Shown here: positions 24,458 to 26,883 of the stretch, piece after piece | Layout: each line of letters starts with the position of its first letter | Numbering within the stretch: the first letter of the stretch is position 1 | Assembly: GCA_902782955.1 (NCBI GenBank) | Contig: CACZPD010000073.1 | Coordinates: 1 to 26,883, forward strand | DNA length: 26,883 bases | Direction of reading: 5' to 3' | Origin: an uncultured Erysipelotrichaceae bacterium | GTDB taxonomy: Bacteria; Bacillota_I; Bacilli_A; Erysipelotrichales; Erysipelotrichaceae | Position numbers and translations under genes: made by a program | Notes under the pieces: model-generated | What the model saw: only the letters and a program-made list of their open reading frames with translations | Told to the model about the DNA's origin: nothing | Database searches by the model: none

Positions 24458-24742
24458 CTAGCATACAAACTGATATCCCCTGCCCCAGAACGCCTTGATC
24501 AGTTCCGGTCTGGAAGGATCTTTTTCGATCTTTTCGCGGATATGACGCATATGCACGGAAATGATCAGATGGCAGTCGAACGGTTTTTCGTCCCACGCGT
24601 TCTCATAGATCTCTTCTGCCGTAAATGTCTGGTTCGGATGTTCCATCAGGAATTCCAGAATACCGTATTCCTTCGGCGTCAGATGGCTGTCACGTCCGTT
24701 AGACAGGACTCTTTTTTCTTTTTTATTCAATATCGGTTTCAT
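24458..24742 (-). CDS. Stand-alone OmpR/PhoB-type winged-helix DNA-binding protein
   Basis: A 94-residue protein that is essentially only the effector domain of an OmpR/VanR response regulator. LTPKEYGILEFLMEHPNQ, TAEEIYENAWDE, VHMRHIREKIEKDPS and IKAFWGRGYQF correspond to the whole winged-helix. No receiver domain precedes it: the ATG at 24742 lies two bases from the permease stop at 24744-24746, and its ribosome site GAGGAAA lies inside the permease's last codons. Not a broken fragment, since start, site and coupling are intact. Inferred: a constitutive or partner-controlled regulator of its own ABC operon, in the role that GntR-type YtrA regulators play in similar operons. Confidence 0.85.
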   Translation of the reverse strand: MKPILNKKEKRVLSNGRDSHLTPKEYGILEFLMEHPNQTFTAEEIYENAWDEKPFDCHLIISVHMRHIREKIEKDPSRPELIKAFWGRGYQFVC

Positions 24743-24743
24743 A

Positions 24744-26213
24744 TTAAGATTTCCTCATTTCCAGATAGTCTTCAAGACTTATCGTCGTTTCGTTCCAGTC
24801 TTCATCATGTGTGATGACCTGTACATCTGCTTTGCGGCTGATCTGAGTCAGTTCATCCTCCGTCAACAAAGCATCTGAATAGTATTTGTTGTAATACGGA
24901 AAGGCTGTTTTTTCACTTTCGGAATTTTCATAATTGGATATGGAAAACCTTGCGCCCTGGGGCTTGTCATCATCGGCGTAGAATCTGTCCACTGCACGGA
25001 GCCTGTACTGTTCCAGCACATCCATTGCGTCCTTATACTCCCCGTTTTTCCCTTTCGGTACGGTCAGCCGGAAGACGACCTCCACGGAATCATTTTCGGT
25101 TTCATCGTAATCATACTGGTGGGAAAGATCCTTCGGATCCGCACTGACGTGATAATTGTAATAGATCTTATCGCTCGTCCTGACCGGATTCCGCAGAGCC
25201 AGTCCGAAGCCCTTTGTGCTCCATGCCGCATTGGAAAGCAGGATCGAAAGTGCCATGGCTCCTGCATAGATCAGAACATTCTTCCAGTCCAGCTGGATCT
25301 TTCTCTTATAAACGAATGTTGCGATGATGTAGATCACAAACAGCAGGATATAGAACACGAGCACATCCCTGAATCCGTTTCTTTCCATCAGGAAGATCAT
25401 CACGCATGCCATGTAGATATGAATGATAAACGGATAGGCAAAGAATTCATTCGAGATCTGTTCTGCCCGTTCGGCTTTTCTTTTTACAAAGTGATACTGC
25501 AGACCGGTATATGCCAGTGCCCCGTATACAGCGAGCAGGATCTCGTAGGTCCAGTGGAAAGCCAGCTCTGAATCATACAGCAGTCCGCTCAGATTCCGGA
25601 ATCCCATATACAGCGGTGAAGTCATCATGATGCCGCTGTTGTACGCGCGGACATCCGTATATCCCGCCACCGTATTTGTCATGAAGAACAGATATGCAAG
25701 ATAGAGGAATGACGGCAGGATTGCATACGCAGCGATCATGACAATGCCGTCAAATGTGTTATTCGCAACCAGGAAGAACAGCGCATTGATCAGGATCAGG
25801 ACTGCGAACAGCAGCGCGTTGTGTCCGATTGCACACAGATATCCGCCGAAATCTGTCACCCCTGTCAGGATAAAGATCAGTAATGTCGTGACCAGGAAAT
25901 AACCGAATACCGTCAGGAAGCAGAACAGCAGGTTTGTATGCAGCTGTTCCTTCCTGGATACCGGCAGTGCCAGGAACAGATCCGCGCTCTTTTTCCTCTG
26001 GATATAGGCAAACTGAAGGACCGGCAGGGCAAAGCACAGCATGACGCTCATGACCGTTGCGATCATCAGGGAATGGTTGAACAGCGCATTCCTTTCGCCT
26101 GCAAACCCATGTATATACGGTGTCAGGGACATCGCCAGATAGATCACAAAGAAGAAGATCAGCGCTATCTTTCGGTTCCGGACCAGATAATTCATGTATT
26201 TCTTATTCATCAT
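24744..26213 (-). CDS. ABC-2 type transporter permease
   Basis: A 489-residue membrane protein beginning MMNKKYMNYLVRNRKIALIFF, coupled to the ATPase by overlap (its ATG 26213 lies inside the ATPase's last codons). A frame to 26237 would lengthen the overlap and lacks a site. About ten hydrophobic segments fill residues 15-340, with the cytoplasmic ALPVSRKEQ coupling-type motif early on, as in ABC-2 exporters. The last ~140 residues form a soluble polar domain (VSADPKDLSHQYDYDE and onwards) ending RKS. The architecture resembles Bacillota antimicrobial-peptide/stress ABC-2 permeases. The substrate is unknown. Confidence 0.88.
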   Translation of the reverse strand: MMNKKYMNYLVRNRKIALIFFFVIYLAMSLTPYIHGFAGERNALFNHSLMIATVMSVMLCFALPVLQFAYIQRKKSADLFLALPVSRKEQLHTNLLFCFLTVFGYFLVTTLLIFILTGVTDFGGYLCAIGHNALLFAVLILINALFFLVANNTFDGIVMIAAYAILPSFLYLAYLFFMTNTVAGYTDVRAYNSGIMMTSPLYMGFRNLSGLLYDSELAFHWTYEILLAVYGALAYTGLQYHFVKRKAERAEQISNEFFAYPFIIHIYMACVMIFLMERNGFRDVLVFYILLFVIYIIATFVYKRKIQLDWKNVLIYAGAMALSILLSNAAWSTKGFGLALRNPVRTSDKIYYNYHVSADPKDLSHQYDYDETENDSVEVVFRLTVPKGKNGEYKDAMDVLEQYRLRAVDRFYADDDKPQGARFSISNYENSESEKTAFPYYNKYYSDALLTEDELTQISRKADVQVITHDEDWNETTISLEDYLEMRKS

Positions 26214-26883
26214 AATTACCCCGGCTTTCCAGTTCATATATAAACAGCTCTTCGAAGTTCACCGGCAGGACATCCAGCAGGACCGGGTCCATGGCCTGCA
26301 GTTTTTCCATGACTTCATCCTCATTCCCGCGGATGACCAGCTGGTATACCCTGCCCTGTCTGTCATAATGCAGGATATCCAGACCTTCGAATGCGGAACG
26401 TTCTTTTTCTTCCCGGAACGCAGCCTGATATTTGTTGATGAGTTCCTTCTTCTCCAGAAGATCACCGTAACTGACGATCTGTCCGTCCTCAAGGATGCCG
26501 AAGGAGTCACAGATGTCTTCCAGTTCCTTCAGGTTATGGCTGGAGATGATCACGGAGATGTTCTCATCTTCGATCAGGTCGGCCAGCGCCTTGCGGAAAC
26601 GCAGCCTTACCAGCGGCTCCAGTCCGTCATATGCTTCATCCAGCAGGATCAGCTTCGGATGGATCGACATTGCGAACAGCAGTGCAATGCGCCGCTTCAT
26701 TCCCTTCGAAAGATTGTTGATGACCATATTCTCTTCGATCTCGAACAGCTTCAGATACTTCCTGTACGCTTCCTCATCGAAGTCATATACACATTGATAA
26801 AGTAATTTAACGGAAGCGACCGTCGAGCCGATCGGGTAATACTGTTCTTCCGAGACAAACGCGATATCGCTGTGCGATGACGC
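26203..26883 (-). CDS. ABC transporter ATP-binding protein, 5' end outside window
   Basis: Minus-strand frame open to the right edge: 226 codons plus stop are visible. Signature LSKGMKRR, Walker B LILLDEAYDGLEP and the H-loop ISSHN are present. The Q-loop area reads VSEEQYYPIGSTV. Walker A lies beyond the window. An internal ATG at 26727 just before LSKGM is not the true start. The C-terminal ~70 residues after the H-loop are an extra domain seen in YtrB-like ATPases. It is the first visible gene of an ATPase-permease-winged-helix operon. Confidence 0.9.
   Translation of the reverse strand, partial: ASSHSDIAFVSEEQYYPIGSTVASVKLLYQCVYDFDEEAYRKYLKLFEIEENMVINNLSKGMKRRIALLFAMSIHPKLILLDEAYDGLEPLVRLRFRKALADLIEDENISVIISSHNLKELEDICDSFGILEDGQIVSYGDLLEKKELINKYQAAFREEKERSAFEGLDILHYDRQGRVYQLVIRGNEDEVMEKLQAMDPVLLDVLPVNFEELFIYELESRGNYDE

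Overview
The window looks like a chromosomal stretch from a low-to-mid GC Bacillota (Firmicutes) bacterium, probably an anaerobic gut-type member of the Clostridia or Erysipelotrichia. The support is strong AGGAGG-type ribosome sites, a T-box leader, a GSI-alpha glutamine synthetase followed by an ANTAR antiterminator gene, an LL-diaminopimelate aminotransferase (DapL) lysine route, and several 6-phospho-beta-glucosidases. The genus cannot be fixed from sequence reading alone.

Left edge (1-2540, minus strand). An ABC ATPase and exporter-like permease (the permease runs off the left end) lie behind a leader that matches the yybP-ykoY manganese riboswitch architecture, with its own promoter and a competing terminator. 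Upstream of that sits a small unrecognised membrane protein. A 46-bp block at 2498-2543 then repeats the 3' end and terminator of the tRNA-Lys found at 18445-18520.

Centre (2544-18444). This is a compact nitrogen-assimilation block. On the minus strand amt (an Amt-PII fusion) is followed by purF. Divergently on the plus strand come asnB-dapF-dapL and then glnA, a NitR-like ANTAR protein, gltB and gltD. The genes form one flow: ammonium import and sensing (Amt-PII), capture as glutamine (GlnA), transfer to glutamate (GltBD), and use of the glutamine amide for asparagine (AsnB) and purines (PurF). The meso-DAP/lysine steps DapF and DapL ride on the asparagine operon. Control appears largely RNA-based: an asparagine T-box before asnB, and terminator-like hairpins at the very 5' ends of the glnA and amt transcripts that share a CAARGGTGCCCG block. 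The ANTAR protein is the obvious candidate to act on these hairpins. A shared palindrome upstream of the glnA and amt/asnB promoters suggests a common DNA-binding regulator as well. The whole block lies between the two 46-bp direct repeats, the geometry left by integration into a tRNA 3' end, although no integrase is present.

Right part (18445-26883). tRNA-Lys(CUU) is followed by a MerR regulator divergent from a short-chain dehydrogenase, with a textbook 19-bp-spacer MerR operator between them. Then come three minus-strand GH1 6-phospho-beta-glycosidases, two of them a recent tandem duplicate. The window ends with an ABC ATPase (cut by the right edge), an ABC-2 permease and a stand-alone OmpR/VanR-type winged-helix protein, all in one overlapping minus-strand operon.
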